DNA of 64,000 nt, from the NCBI GenBank assembly GCA_026075535.2, contig AP026539.1, positions 4,836,001 through 4,900,000 of the forward strand. The letters run 5' to 3'. The stretch is from Tricholoma matsutake (lineage: Eukaryota; Basidiomycota; Agaricomycetes; Agaricales; Tricholomataceae). Position 1 is the first letter of the stretch. Each line of letters opens with the position of its first letter. Positions 45,075 through 57,660 of the stretch are shown in pieces. The position numbers and the translations under genes were made by a program. The notes under the pieces are model-generated. The model saw only the letters and a list, made by a program, of their open reading frames with translations, was not told the origin of the DNA and did not search any database.

Positions 45075-45780
45075 TCAAGCAGCTGCAAGGATTGGGATTT
45101 CAATTTTGTTCTCCTGCAATGCCGTCGCAAGTTCTCTGATCCATGACCACAGCTTCCGACATTTCACATGTAACCGGTGGGATTCCTTCTCATGCTCCGC
45201 AATCTCCTGCTGCAATTTATTCAATTCACCACACTGGGCTGCATGTACTGACTCTATAATGATCTTCTCCTCCTGCAAAATTGGCCATGAAATCATGGCT
45301 GGACTCTTGCGGGGTGCTGGGGAAAGCAGCAATGGAGAGTCACTGGAAACAACTTGAGGTGTGCATGCCTTTGCTGGCCAGATGGACACTGCTCATAGCT
45401 CAGTGTCTCAACAGCAGTTTAAGACTTGTAGATTGTACTCACGCTGATGCTTTTGTGAGCACCTACCATCAAAATCATCGTCCAAATACATCTCAGCCAT
45501 GGTGTTGCCATCATCCTGTGACTCTCCCAACTCATCAACTGCAGGAATAAATCTTATCATGAACAAACGCAGGAGGAATAAAGAGTCAAGTGTGAGCACC
45601 TTCTCCCGAGATATTGTGTATGTATTGGGAGTCTGTGAGCTGGCTGTCTAGAGCTCCACCATTGAAAAGACTGAACTGAATGATAAGTTTAAATAACTCA
45701 TGTGCCATTAAAAATAATAACCTGGTGGTGAGCTGGAGCCTCTCTGCATTTACAACAGATGCTCTAGGTGGATGCAAAGT
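45075..45780 (-). other. Minus-strand ORF pieces with a coiled-coil segment
   Basis: 45389-45075 encodes a helix-rich stretch (ELNKLQQEIAEHEKESHRL) compatible with a coiled coil. 45599-45408 has an acidic run (MAEMYLDDDFDG). 45777-45586 starts MHPPRASVVNAERLQ. They could be exons of one minus-strand gene, but splice sites joining them were not verified and no family is recognised. Confidence 0.35.
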
Positions 45781-46095
45781 GCAGCTGGGAATGTCACGGT
45801 TAATTTGTGAAGATAGATATAGAGTTAATGAATTTACCTGCTATGGCCAATTGCAGGGGAGGGTGTAAAGTGAATCAGAGTGGTATTTTGTTCAAATTTC
45901 ATGACAGCGAAAACCAGGGAGAGGCAGGACCAAGTCACAACATCGGTAAACATCCTGTATTTTATAATTTCCTGCAATATTGGATGTCAACAATGCATCC
46001 ATGAATCAACAAAACATACACGTGAAAGGAGACAGCGCATCATTATAAAAGCTTGAATTTGATAGCAGTCCTGGTTTCCTGCCACTTCCTTGAAC

Positions 46096-47710
46096 ATGGA
46101 GATACACTCATTGCCTGACCGTGACATGAACACAACACCATTATCTCGGAATGTCTCAGGTCTGTTTCACAGATTCAATGACACCTACTTTCCCTCTCTA
46201 TCTCCATGTCCAGCATCCATGGCCTATTCAAGCAGTCTCCATCTTCCTGAACATCATGATTCTGGCTTAGACTCAGGTGGATCTGATCAAGGGTCCCCTC
46301 CTCATACAGATAACAATGCAGTCATTGAGCCTCTGGTGGTTGATACACTGGCAAATGACTTCAAGCTTGATCAACAACAGCATGCTGACTTACATGCATT
46401 CATGAAGGCATGTAATCTTACTGCAGCTTTGAAGAAGGTCATCCCCTAAACAGCTCAGCAGCTCGGGTCCATTTCCCCACCACTTTCATGAGCCAATCTT
46501 TTGATGCGTCTTTATAGCTTGGCTGTCATATTCAGTCACAAAGCAGAAAGGAATTGTGTAGCAGCCCAGCATACTCACTGGGGATCTCAAAGGGCTCCTC
46601 GCGGATCTGAAGATATGGCTGGAAGAGACATTTACATTCACTGTTGAACAACACGTATGTCAATGTAGATACCAGAATGACAGTCACTTACAAATTGATT
46701 TACCCCAGCTAACATTCGGGGCACAGTGCAGGATGTGATCTATCAGGCTATGTGCACATCATTCACAACTATGCATATTGATGTTGAGGTGGTTAAATTT
46801 TTCATTGCGTAGATTCTTCGAGGCTGATCTTATTCTGCAAGACTTATTTGAACAAAGAGCAGACTACTATGAAGTTAGCGAATGTGTTTGGGAGTCCTGC
46901 ATGCGAGAAACGGCTTGTGTCACTGATTAAGAAGACATGCTCAAGCGTGTGCAATGCCTTCTGTCAGGATGTATGTGACACTCGTAACTTTAGCTTCTGA
47001 CACAAGCTAATACTTAACTTGGATCAGCTGCGAGACAGTATCTCTCCTGCCAGTTTCCAGTCCCTATCTGAGTTCACATATGACTCATCAATGAAGTATA
47101 AGTGGGGAGGATATGGGGAAGGCCTCAACCATGGTTTCACAATTCACAATGTGATTCTGGTAAGTTGTTGTCAGTTAACATGGACATTACACACTGCTTC
47201 TAATATTCACTCAGCACAAGTTTGTGTTTGACAATCCTAATCTTCTTGGAACCCAATGCAGAAAATGACAGCCCCAAAGACATTGAAGGAGCTCAGGCAA
47301 AAAAGAAGTGCAAACGAGCTGCTGGTGGTCATATACCAAAGGGGGAAGATTTCTGGGGCAAAGTCGATGCATTTTTTGCCAGTGAAATTGCCAAGCGGGG
47401 TCGAAACTTGACAGGGTTTCATTGGAAAGAGTGAGTTGCAAGTTTGATGTGACTGGGTCATCGCGTCACACCTGAACTTGATTTGATTGTCAGATATGTC
47501 AATGACCTCATCCAGTTTGATAACACACAATTTGGAAAAGCAGACCAAGATACATTTTTTAGTGCAGATGCAGGCTCATCTTCTGCCAGCAGTGCTATCC
47601 ATGGTGGCCCAGGACATAATCATAATGGTCACTCAGCTGTCCATCATGATGGTGCTAGACTTCAACAGCCAACTGCACAGGGGGCTGGACTTTTCAACTG
47701 CATTCTCTAG
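46096..47710 (+). pseudogene. Conserved hypothetical protein of an expanded fungal family, broken
   Basis: The first exon (46096-46449) has a Ser/His/Pro-rich head and ends with a helix (DQQQHADLHAFMKAC). Later pieces read FEADLILQDLFEQRADYYE (46817-46873), FTYDSSMKYKWGGYGEG (47070-47120) and KGEDFWGKVDAFFASEIAKR (about 47340-47400), then EYVNDLIQFDNTQFGKA. The last parts resemble a multicopy agaricomycete protein family whose role I do not know. Stops near 46447, 46928 and 46998 and unclear joints suggest a pseudogene. Confidence 0.45.
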
Positions 47711-49480
47711 TCTGAGTAGTCTCTGGGCATCTTCAAAATTGACTTGAACTTGCCTTCCAGTGGATCCTCATTGGGACAACATTGAATGAAATATTTTACC
47801 CAAATCATGTCATTAAAATATTAAATTACAGTACAAATTCCACATACATACAAAGTTATCCAAGCGGTGGTTTTGCACAACGCGTGTTAAGTGACCGCCA
47901 TCTTATATGGCTGAAGCACTGACTTGGTGGAAGGCCATGAGATGTGATTGGGCACGTGCTTCAATGGATTTGTCATGTTGATATTGTGGCAACGCTTCAA
48001 CATCAACATCAACATTCAACCTCCCATTTTCACTGTCTATTGCGGTAACCAGTCTCTATGCCAGCTTGTTGGCTGTTTTATTGGTGCCTGTATGACCCTG
48101 TGTTGTGGGTCGCACCAGTCCTGATGCTGTTGAGCATCCCCACCAGCCCATTGTGTGGGCCTATGTCACATTGTTAGTGGCGCCTTGATGCTTGTATGAC
48201 CCAGTATTGTAGGTTGCATTAAAGGTGGTGGTTGAATGTTGTGTTTCTTGTCTACTTGATATTCCAAAAGGAGGAGCTCAAGAGGAAGCAGGAGACTTTT
48301 TGGGGCACAAAGTTATCTTGCTGGTGTGTCCATTTGTTGTATTCTCCATGTAACAAGACTGATAGCTTCTCTTGTGGTTCCAGAGCTCTGGTGGCCCAGT
48401 TCTATGTTCCCTGTCACTCATTGGATTTCATTGGAGGCTGGCTGCAACAGCATGGTATTCACATTTATAGTCTATGTACTTACCATTTGTCTGTATGTAC
48501 GTTGCAATAGAGTGTTATTTTTTCTACTATTATTTGAGTGTTTTGGAATGGATAAATGGGCAATATATTAATGGTTATATTGAGCTGTGGGATGCTACAG
48601 CCCAGACACAAAATCACATGATATAACCTGAGGTTAAAACAAGATCAGACTTTGGTTAACCCTCCCACAATCATACCGAGATCAACCACTCTCTTTTTCC
48701 CCCCGGGATCTACTATATTAACCCACGCTTCTAGGCCCCACTTCTTAACTTTGGGTCAATAGAAACACCTGCCCATGTAGTGTTGCAAAACTTGAAAATG
48801 GATGTTCCAAGCCTCAATCACTTGAATCTTGGACACAATCCATTACAATAAGCCTCTCTGAAGATGCTCTGCTACTTTTTCTTTTCCAAAGCTGTGAACT
48901 CCTCACTGGGTTGTCATTTAGAGCATAATCACGTGTTTTGCAACTCTGGGTGAATTGGTTTGGTCCACGTATTGGATGACAAATAAGATAAATAAAAAGG
49001 AACTGAAAACTAGAGCATAGTAAGGTAGTCAAAAGCTATATAATCCAGCATATCTGAGGGAGATACGTGGACAGGAAGTGGTCAAACTAATGTATTTTGC
49101 AACACCTGAGCCATGATAGTAGAGGACATCCACAACCCGCCAATGTCATGTGCCATTCCAAAACAGGCAAAGTAAGACAAAATTGCATTGTAAAAGCGAC
49201 ACAACACCCATATGGGTAATCTAGTCAATAAAAGTTGTGTTAATAGCAATAAAAAGGTGCCTGAGATAGGTAGTTTCATGTCAAATGTAGATTATCAAGT
49301 GCTATTTCATGTCGACGTGTTCTGAGCGTGTTGCATCGCGAAATTCAAAATTAGTCATTCAGTTCGTGTCGGCTTGCCTAAAGCTGTCGCACACAACCAA
49401 TTCAGATGTATATAAAGAGATTTTACAGAGCAAATTTTGAATATCTTTTGTTTTTGTGTCTCCCAGCTTGTTCTTTGAAT
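47711..49480. other. Intergenic, no gene supported
   Basis: An open stretch at 48232-48510 (plus) has no recognised domain. TGTATGACCC(T/A)GT(G/A)TTGT occurs twice (about 48086 and 48195) with GTTGCATT/GTCGCACC after it, a local duplication of about 100 bp. Nothing else stands out. Confidence 0.45.
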
Positions 49481-49519
49481 CATGAAAGATTCTGGGGGAG
49501 TTGGGATCATGGGTGCTAC

Positions 49520-50100
49520 CAGCTGATGACAACCCAATGGCCACACCACCCATCCCAGCCTCACAAGCAACTGCTCGTGGGGTGGATCACAGGTGGAATG
49601 GCGACAACAATGCCCAATGGCACCCATGTGGTACCCACCCCACACCTACAAGCAACCGCTCATAGGGTGGATCATGGGTGCAGCTCAGCTAGAATTCCAG
49701 GCATGCAGAGATGAGGAGGATGAGACCCCAGCACCCGCCTCCCACCACTGCGAGCCCTTGCTCGCAGGGTGGATTGGGTGCTAACAGCCCTCCATGACGA
49801 TGAGCATCCAGCACCCCACCGTCAATGCCAATGCCACCAGCACCAGCACCAGCACTGCCAATGCAGGATGACAATAGGGATGAGGGGAGATGACAATGCC
49901 CATGGCACCAGACCCCTCTGCTATGAGCAACTGCTCGTAGGGGGCAAGGCTGGTGTATATGAGCCAATGGCAGCAGGGCAGGGGAATGACGCCGAGAAAC
50001 GACACAATGAAATGGCCTAAATGACATGCATCATTGTTTGGGCCATAGATATTTTTTTCTTCTTTCTTTTTGTGTTTCATTTGACTAACTTTTTGGCCCT
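49520..50100 (+). repeat. Hairpin/palindrome module with four hairpins
   Basis: Hairpins near 49558, 49647, 49748 and 49922 include CTGCGAGCCCTTGCTCGCAG (a perfect 8 bp stem) and CTATGAGCAACTGCTCGTAG. The closing palindrome GGCCTAAATGACATGCATCA..TTTGGGCC (50014-50044) is followed by ATAGATATTTTTTTC and a GACTAAC branch-like motif near 50082. No ORF is credible. Confidence 0.65.
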
Positions 50101-50215
50101 TCTCCTCTCCCTCTCCTGCCCCCTCTTTTCCCTTCTCTGCCTTCCCCTCACTCTCTCCTCTCTCCTCTCTCCTCTCTCCTCTCTCCCCTCCTCCCTCCCC
50201 TCCCCCTTACTCCCT
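50101..50215 (+). repeat. C+T-rich microsatellite
   Basis: Runs of CTCTCTC separated by single C/T changes (TCTCCTC unit), one strand almost entirely pyrimidine. Confidence 0.85.
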
Positions 50216-50639
50216 TTCACTTCATGCCTCACTCTGCTCTCCCTCACTCCCTTTTATACTCATTATTTACACTGTATATAATTTCAAATATAATGTCACT
50301 TTGAAATTCTCAGAGGATTGTTATGCTTTTTGCTAGTGATTGTAATGTAGGTCATTAATACTAAGTGTTAGTTGATGGAAATACCAGCTAAGACACAGGC
50401 ACTACCTCCCTTTTGTACATGAACAGTCAACTAATTCCAGATGAAACTGGTCACTTGTTGGTAGTATTTACTGTGAAGATATCATGTTCAAGACAATATT
50501 GGACATTTTAGATATTTGTCACTCTTTTGTCATTCTTTCATCATCTCTCTTAGTAGTAGTTACATTTGATTTGCTTAGTTTACTTCACCTGGCACCAAGG
50601 TAAGCCTACAACCTATGCACACATATATATAAGTAGATC

Positions 50640-51000
50640 TTAGAGGACTCGTTCATGCCAGGCTTTAGCCATGGCCCAATTGGACAAGTCATCTCAATCA
50701 TCTCTTGTCACCTTTGACTCCCATCACCATTTCGTACTATCCACACCCTATTCTCATCACTATCCTCGAAAATCTTTGAAACAACTTTGCACACCCTCGA
50801 AATTCTTCAGACTTCTTCGCACACACTCGAAATTCTTTGAACTTCTTCGCAAGCTTTCGCAGTACTTCATACAGCATCGCATCACATCGCATTCATGCTC
50901 ATTGCTGACAGCGATATTTAGTACCACCTCACACCCTTCCTCTAGCTCGTGTTATACCATCCAAGGCCTTAGTTGTGGGTTTCGTTTGGGTTTCCGGGTC
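50640..51000 (-). repeat. LTR-like fragment, related to 36030-36900 in reverse
   Basis: Repeats of TCGAAATTCTT and CTTCGCA lie at 50770-50880. The block AGTACCACCTCACAC...CTCGTGTTATA (about 50920-50960) is the inverse of 36038-36080. 50216-50640 and 51000-51271 hold nothing else I can name. Confidence 0.5.
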
Positions 51001-51271
51001 AAGTGTCATCAATGCTAGGAGCCAGAAGCTATGTCCAATGTGGACAAGATATGGAGAGTTGATTTTTTTATGGAAACTACCCCGAGCCCCTCCAGAAAGC
51101 CTTGAAACCATTATGATCAATGTCAAAATACATAATTTTGGGTGTTTTCTATGCATTCGAGCGAAATTTGCCAGCTCTGCATGTCCATCAGCCGAAATTT
51201 TCCTTTTTAGCTGTAGAGATAATCCGGCCCGGGTCCGGTGTCTCACGTTATTACATAATATTGAATAGATA

Positions 51272-52159
51272 TTAAGTACTGCGAAACAATTTAGCCCAAA
51301 AACCTTTCGGTCTCTCTGCCTCGTTATCGAACTGTATCTTCACCGACCCGTCGTGGATATCCAACACAGCATCATCTCCCGGACATCGGTTGTCGTCCTG
51401 CCAAGCCGAATAATCACCTACGAAACACTTCCTCGTCTTTCCCTCGCTGAACGTGGTGACTGCTGCTGCAATCTCGGGAGAAAAGTGTACCGTGCCGTCT
51501 CGGGTGGTAATGTTGAGTGGGCCATTGAAGGAACGCGGTAGGGTCAGGCTAACGCCGCCGTCATGGGCATGCAAGATGAGAGAGATGGAGGGGCGGGGGA
51601 GAGGGGAAGAGGGTGGTGGGCCGTGCTATCCTGTAGGTTTGACATCCGGGTTATTTGGAGATGGAAAGAAGATGTACCAGTCTAGCTTTCACTCTGCCAT
51701 CGTTTGCCTTGATATACATCGTCACGCGTTTCTTCTCCCCCCCGTGGATATTCTTGTATTTGTGCTGATCATACCCCTGTACAACGGTCACGTCGACGTC
51801 GACTGCCCCATCACGGGCAATCACACTGAAGTTCTTCCGGTTTTCGTTTTCGGCGACTGGAGTCAAGAAGGATGTGGGTATAACGAGAGTGGGATCGATG
51901 ACCCATGCACCTTTGACACTCCCATCTTTTCTGACAATGGTAATAAAGTTACTTGGAGGTGGCGATAAGGATGAGGATGAAGGCTGGGAATCAGCATAGT
52001 CGGGCGGTGGTTCTTCCTACAGAAGACAGCAGGTCAACGAAAGTACTCGAAGACTCAGAGGCACCAAGAACTGACTGATGGAGCCTGAACGTCATAATCA
52101 GGTACTGCTACCTTGAAAGAGTCGAATTCGCGCTTGTCGTCTGTCGTTGTAATGATCAT
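51272..52159 (-). CDS. DUF7330-domain protein (3 exons, about 258 residues)
   Basis: Model on the minus strand: exon 52159-52076 (MIITTTDDKREFDSFK), intron of 59 nt, exon 52016-51678, intron of 52 nt, exon 51625-51272 ending in TAA. All joints are phase 0 and GT-AG, and the total is divisible by three. The first part is Pro/Ser-rich (EEPPPDYADSQPSSSS). The middle has FSVIARDGAVDVDV and the end LPRSFNGPLNI, RKCFVGDYSAW and GSVKIQFDNE, the pattern of the DUF7330 family frequent in agaricomycetes. Function is unknown; the repeated short beta-strand pattern suggests a beta-solenoid-like fold (inference). No lesion is visible, so it is probably a live host gene. Confidence 0.8.
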
Positions 52160-52403
52160 GGATGCTTCCACGGATAGTGTTCAACGAGCGCTTATCACCT
52201 ATTAGCTGTTGCGATAACATGGATGTGCAGCGTGGTGCAAGTCAGTTGATCGTCTCAATAGGCACGCAGGCAGTAAGGACGGAAAGATTCTTATCTGTGA
52301 GAGGGGTTTAGAACTGTACATTACGTATAAGCAGGGAGCTAGATCGGTGATACTAAAGATACATATAATAAACGAGAACCTCAGAGACGAACAACCTGGA
52401 TGA

Positions 52404-53132
52404 TCAGCGATGTTCCCTGAGCAGGGCAATACCTGGGCGATTTGCTAAACTGCGTCGCGGGAGAGGCTTGATTGGGCGGATAGGTTTGAACGCAGTAATA
52501 ATCTCGTCAGAGGATGTGGAGTCAGTATCGGAGTCAGCGTATGTTTCCTCTGATGCAGAGATGCTCGAATCAGAGTCGGATGTTGCGCGTTGTTTTTTGT
52601 TCAAATTCGCATGTCTGCGGTCTTCAAATACGCCCAAGCCAAGGTCCTGACCAGAATTAGGAGTTGACTACATACTAAAAGATAGAAATGCACCATCTCG
52701 ATGTACCGGTCCATTCCTTCATCGATATGTTCAATATCTACGCTTTTTGGATCAGCCTGGGCACGCTGAGCTAGAATAGCGTTCGATGCTTCGAATGCAG
52801 GTAGGAAGGCTTGTATTCGTGAAAGAACTAGTGTAATGTATATGTTCAAGCTGAACCAGTAGGAGCTCAAGATATCAAACGTACGTTCCGTTGGAGGGTT
52901 GATAGCATGCGGCGTTCGGTTTCTGAAGTCAAAATTGAGCGGCGGAGATATGATATTCCTATTCGTCGAGTTACGATTGAGTTTCTCCAGAGAGGACCCT
53001 GTGAATAAAAGAGTTTCTATATGGTAAAGAAATCTTTCAAAGCACGAACTTACGAAGCCTATCGAGCCTATCTTCCTCGCACTCGACGTCCAACAGTTCT
53101 GTGGAACGGGAAGGTTTGTTGGTCTCGCACAT
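52404..53132 (-). CDS. NOPCHAP1-like (DUF4598) protein
   Basis: Start ATG at 53130-53132 (MCETNKPSRSTELLDVECEE). The first exon ends at GTAAGTTCG; the second starts after TTCACAG with SSLEKLNRNST. Next come RIQAFLPAFEASNAILAQ (about 52825-52772), DIEHIDEGMDRYIEM and, after another intron, DLGLGVFEDRR, then a Ser/Asp/Glu-rich stretch and a basic tail ending at TGA 52404. The FLP...AN..L / IE.ID / IEMD.G..VFE order matches human C12orf45/NOPCHAP1, a chaperone that helps assemble box C/D snoRNP proteins. It is transcribed away from XPF, with starts only 227 bp apart. Lineage-wide orthology was not tested. Confidence 0.7.
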
Positions 53133-53358
53133 GATGCTGTAGAAGTTAGATATTGGGTAAAGTGAGGCTAAACAGCCGTTATAAGGCAAACGTGAAGCAT
53201 GAACGAGTTGGCATAGACGATCATAAAGTGTCCATGAGTGTCGCTAAGTAACATAAATTTTTGAGATGGCCCATTGTTTCCCATTGTTTCCCATTGTTTA
53301 TGTTCGGGCCCTTCGCCACCGAAGAGAGATTGAGCAAGAACGTTCTTTAACCTGAACT
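53133..53358. promoter_or_regulatory. Divergent promoter region between NOPCHAP1-like gene and XPF
   Basis: The 226 bp separating two start codons on opposite strands must hold both promoters. It contains a triple CCCATTGTTTC repeat (53269-53298). No TATA box is obvious. Confidence 0.5.
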
Positions 53359-56300
53359 ATGTCTGCACTCCTTCCATATCACAAGGGTATTCTGGAACAC
53401 ATACATGACCCAGCAACGAGCGATCTTTTGGTAATAGCCCGTGGGTTAGGGCTACGCCGGATAGTCTGCACTCTTATGAAAATCTATGATTCGCCTCAAA
53501 GTTTAGTTCTACTAGTGAATGCTACACCAGAAGAAGAGTCGGAGATCGGTGAAGAGCTCGGAATTATGGGATGTCGCAAGCCAGGGTTGCGAGTAGTAGG
53601 ATATGAGACAGGGAGCAAGGACAGGTTCGTGCTCAAGTGTTCTTGATGGTACCGTTACCTGAGATGTCGCGTAAGACAGGATTTATACAAGCAAGGAGGC
53701 CTGATATCGGTCACGTCGCGCATCCTTGTCGTTGATATGCTGCAATCTGATATCCCTACACATTTGATTACGGGAATAATAGTCTTACATGCGGAAAAGT
53801 ATGGTGATTTTGCTACGTGATGGTGTACATGCTTATCTGTATAGGGTCACCCCGTTAGTGCTTGAAGCATTCATCGTCCGCCTATATCGTGAAAAGAATA
53901 CTTCTGGCTTCTTGAAAGCGTTCACCGACCAACCCGAACATATCACAAGCGGTCTCTCGCCTCTCAAAAACATTATGAAAGAGCTTCAGCTTCGCAAAGT
54001 ACATATTTATCCACGGTATTATCTCTTAGACAACCGTTGTATCAATTCTCATGTTCTGTACAGGTTCCAGGAAGATGTCAAGAAATCGCTAGAGAGACGA
54101 AGAGCCGACGTCGTCGAGTTATCTCAACCACTGACTGAACCGGTGGCAGAAATACATCATGCCATTATTCAGTGTATGACGACAACCTTGTCAGAACTCA
54201 AGAGGTCTAACACGAGTGTATGTCATCGATAAACGACGTTCATTCATCTTACGTGAACGTTTGCAGCTAGAGCTTGATGATTTTAACGTCGAAAACGCCT
54301 ATTTCCGCTCGTTCGATGTTATTGTCCGACGCCAACTCGATCCCGTCTGGCACAAAGTTGGACCCAAAACGAAACAGCTCGTCAATGATCTTAGCACTCT
54401 GCGGCGCCTTCTTTAGTTTGTTACATTATTTTGTCCCACAAATTTTATCTTACCAAACTCGCACAGCTATCTCGTAACATACGACCCCCTCCAATTCCAT
54501 GCCTATCTCGAAACTTTAATTGCTGCAAACTCCACCTCGGCTTGGGGTGGAGCAAAGCAGAATCATTCTCCTTGGCTCCTAACCGACGCGGCTAACATCA
54601 TCTTCCAAGTCGCCAAACGACGGTGCTATGTCATGAGCTCGACATCCAAGAATGTACCTGCGCCTGTAATCGACCTCGTCAATGATGAGGATGTCTGGGA
54701 TGCGTTGGACGAAGCCGAGAATGCGGGGCTCGATAAGGGCAAGGGGAAGGAGGAACGGAAACCGAATTGGATGCCCAAGGAGATGGAGCCCATTTTGGAG
54801 GAACTACCGAAGTGGAATTTACTATCAGAGATCATCCAGGAAGCAGAGGGAGAGATAATAAGACAGGAATCGTTACGTCGGCCCCTCACGATTGGTGAGT
54901 ATTTTCCTCGTAAACTTATATTGTATGATCGTGATATCATTCTTCTCTCAGTAAATCCGTCAAGCAACACTATCCTCGTTATGGCATCCTCTACGCGTAT
55001 TTGCAGTGTCATCAGTGAGTTCCTCTCATCGATGGACCAGGATGCCCCACCTGGGTCCAAAGGCCGCCGCATGATGCTCCGCAAGCTCCGGCTCTACCTC
55101 TGGTGGAAAGGACAACTGAGCAAGCGAAGGCAGGACGGGAAATCGCATTTCGGACTCCCCAATGATGTGGATCGGCCGGGCGATGGATTCGAGAATATGT
55201 ATGGGAATGGGGAAGGCGTCAGTGAGGCGCTGAAAAAGAAAGATAAGATGATAGCGGATAAGGCAGCGAGTCGGAGGAGGGTCAGAGGTGGTGCACCGGC
55301 TGCAGCTGTGCCTTCGGGGCGAGATGCCACCAAGGGTGTATTCCAGGAGACAGTGATTGGAGACATGCAGAATGAGGCTGATAATTTTGCAGAACTGTGA
55401 GCCTCCTTTCTTGAGTTCTTTGATAGAGCTCTATTGATAATTTTCATTGTCAGATGGGCAGCACAGAATGGGCCAGCGTCGGAGTTCCCGATGGAACTGG
55501 CAGAGGATGTGACGCTGCTCGACTTCGACTCTGGGTTCGAGAATGAATTTGACCAACATTATGGGCTCCTTGCTCCCGAGCAGACCGTACTAGTGCGGGC
55601 ATTCTCGGATGATTCGGACGACAGGATGTTGGAAGAAATCAGGCCAAAATTTATCGTGATGTTTGAGCCAAATATGGAGTTCATTCGACGAATTGAGGTG
55701 GAATTTTCGATTCCAACAGTGTCGGCACGCTCATAGTCTATTCGTAATGCAGGTGTATAAGAGCTCTAATCCCGGCCTTGGGGTCAGAGTTTATCATATG
55801 GTGTACAGCAATTCCTGCGAGGAGCACAAGTATCTTGCTGGAATACGAATGGAGAAGGAGTCTTTCGAGAGACTTATTAAGGAGCGAGGGGCAAGTTTTT
55901 CGTTTCCATACTTGTCTTGCGTGAAAGTGACCATGGGGTGTTTAGTCCATGCTCTTACCTATCTTGGAAGAACGGAGGCATGGGAGCGGAACAAGTGATG
56001 CGCTGATTAAAACCATCAATACACGAATAGCGGGGGGTAGGAGAGAAGTAAACAAGGAGCCTTCGCAGGTGGGTCTTGATGAGTGCTTACCTTATGAACT
56101 GACAAGTTATAACCAGGTCATCGTCGACATGCGAGAATTCCGATCGACACTGCCCTCACTTCTCCATGCATCCAATTTGCTGGTTATACCCGCCACGTTA
56201 ACTGTCGGAGACTACATCCTCACACCAGAAATATGTGTCGAACGAAAGAGTTTATCGGATCTAATATCAAGTTTCAATAGTGGACGCCTGTAAGCACCTG

Positions 56301-56952
56301 CATGGGGTAGATCAGTGCCGACTTATGCAAGCTACATTACTTCGCAGTTATACGCAGTGCGAACTTATGTCCGTGCACTACAAAACGCCGGTGCTGCTGA
56401 TTGAATTCGAGGAAGAAAAGGCATTTTCGCTGGAAGTAAGTTCCCTCACGTTTCGCAATCCCATTACTCTACTCAAATGTCAATTTTCAGATCGTGTCCG
56501 AGATGAAGTCGTATGTAAAACCCACAAACAAATATCCGCCCAAGAGAAAACCAGGCGTCCCTTCTGAGCCTGACTACTCTATCACGATACAATCCAAAAT
56601 CGTTCTTCTCATGTTAACTTTTCCACGTGTTCGAATAATTTGGTCATCATCTCCTTATGCTACTGCTGAGATTTTCAACGATCTAAAGAAGAATAACGCA
56701 GAACCAAATCCAACTCTAGCCATCTCAGTTGGGGCTGATGACGACCCCGACCTAGGTGCAGGAGTCAATAGCGCTGCCGAGGAACTACTCCGTTGTCTTC
56801 CAGGCATCAATGCGAAGAATATTAAGCATGTAATGGGGAAGATAAACAGCGTCAGGGAGTTTTGTGAGATGGATATCTCTCAGGTCCAGGATATCTTGGG
56901 GGTGGAACCAGGACGGTTGTGTTGGGAATTCATGCGTCGAGGAGAGAAGTGA
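53359..56952 (+). CDS. rad1: XPF/Rad1 DNA repair endonuclease catalytic subunit (ERCC4 family)
   Basis: This multi-exon gene starts at ATG 53359 and ends at TGA 56950-56952. N-terminal helicase-like part: TSRILVVDMLQSDIPTHLI (about 53712-53770), KAFTDQP near 53917, LDPVWHKVGPKTKQLVNDL (54337-54393), without working ATPase motifs, as is normal for XPF. A Lys/Glu-rich linker runs to about 55400. ERCC4 nuclease: VIVDMREFRS (56119-56148), then GDY and VERKSLSD near 56209-56262, the family's ERKXXXD site. A tandem helix-hairpin-helix at the end (LLRCLPGINAKNIKHV...LGVEPG, about 56788-56910) would pair with ERCC1/Rad10. It makes 5' incisions in nucleotide excision repair and interstrand crosslink repair. 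Introns are short GT-AG, for example after 54894 and 55398. No lesion was seen. I use the budding-yeast symbol; the fission yeast name is rad16. Confidence 0.92.
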
Positions 56953-57202
56953 TAGCCCTGGATGTCTGACTGTATGTCACTTTCGTGTGCTGATTATACA
57001 TCTTTCTTTACACTTTCCCTTGCAGAATCTTGCAACTGGCAACAAGACAGCCATGTATGATCGTGTAATCCTCTGTTCTCCCCCATATTCTGGCGTCTGG
57101 CCTGTCAGTTATGGCCCATGGGGTGCGCGAATAATGATGGATGATTGTTCATCGCACTTCTTACCTCGAGGCGATATAAAAAACCGCAGTTAAGGGTCCA
57201 AA

Positions 57203-57630
57203 CTTACTCCGGAAAAACCGCCTTGAATTTGTATTTACAGACTTGTAGGAATGATATATCGAAAGATATGGCGGTGCTGCTCGGCATGACTTCGCTGCCC
57301 AATCGCTGCCGACTCGGTAATAAAAAGACCTGTAGGACCCTTACTTCCGATGATCATCCCCATGCACATGGGTCTCCGGATTATGAGATACTGTATGACC
57401 TGCAATGAAATGTCAATACGCTCAATCTCTGTCTCTGGTGATTGAGCCTTACCGTATTGTTCTTTGAAAACTACCTTTGGCGGATCCTTAAGGTTAATCT
57501 CCTCAATCCTCTCCGCCTCCTCTGCTGTCAAGACAATATCAGTGACTTCGCGCCGGTATGCTTCCCACTCACGCGCTTTGGCAGAGACGACGTCCCCTAT
57601 ATGGATGACTTTACTGGTGTTAGCTGGCAT
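57203..57630 (-). CDS. Unrecognised small conserved-looking protein, at least 2 exons
   Basis: Start ATG 57628-57630 (MPANTSKVIHIGDVVSAKAR). The first exon (57630-57400, 77 codons) is rich in charged residues (EAYRREVTDIVLTAEEAERI, DPPKVVFKEQYGK). An intron from GTCATA (57399) to CCTACAG (57330) would place VFLLPSRQRLG next. A GTAAGT donor at about 57206 suggests a third exon further left. I do not recognise the family. The clean codon use and position beside XPF favour a host gene. The 3' end is unresolved and 56953-57202 may belong to it. Confidence 0.5.
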
Positions 57631-57660
57631 GTTAACGCACTTATGTTGGTGGGAAGGAGA

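Noticed and set aside
51272..51574. Stand-alone 101-codon minus-strand gene
   Set aside because: It is the last exon of the DUF7330 gene; splicing from 51678 to 51625 gives one open frame.
57235..57399. Unspliced C-terminus of the unidentified gene ending at 57235
   Set aside because: A good GT-AG intron starts at 57399 and the read-through sequence loses the charged composition of the first exon; the end was left unresolved.
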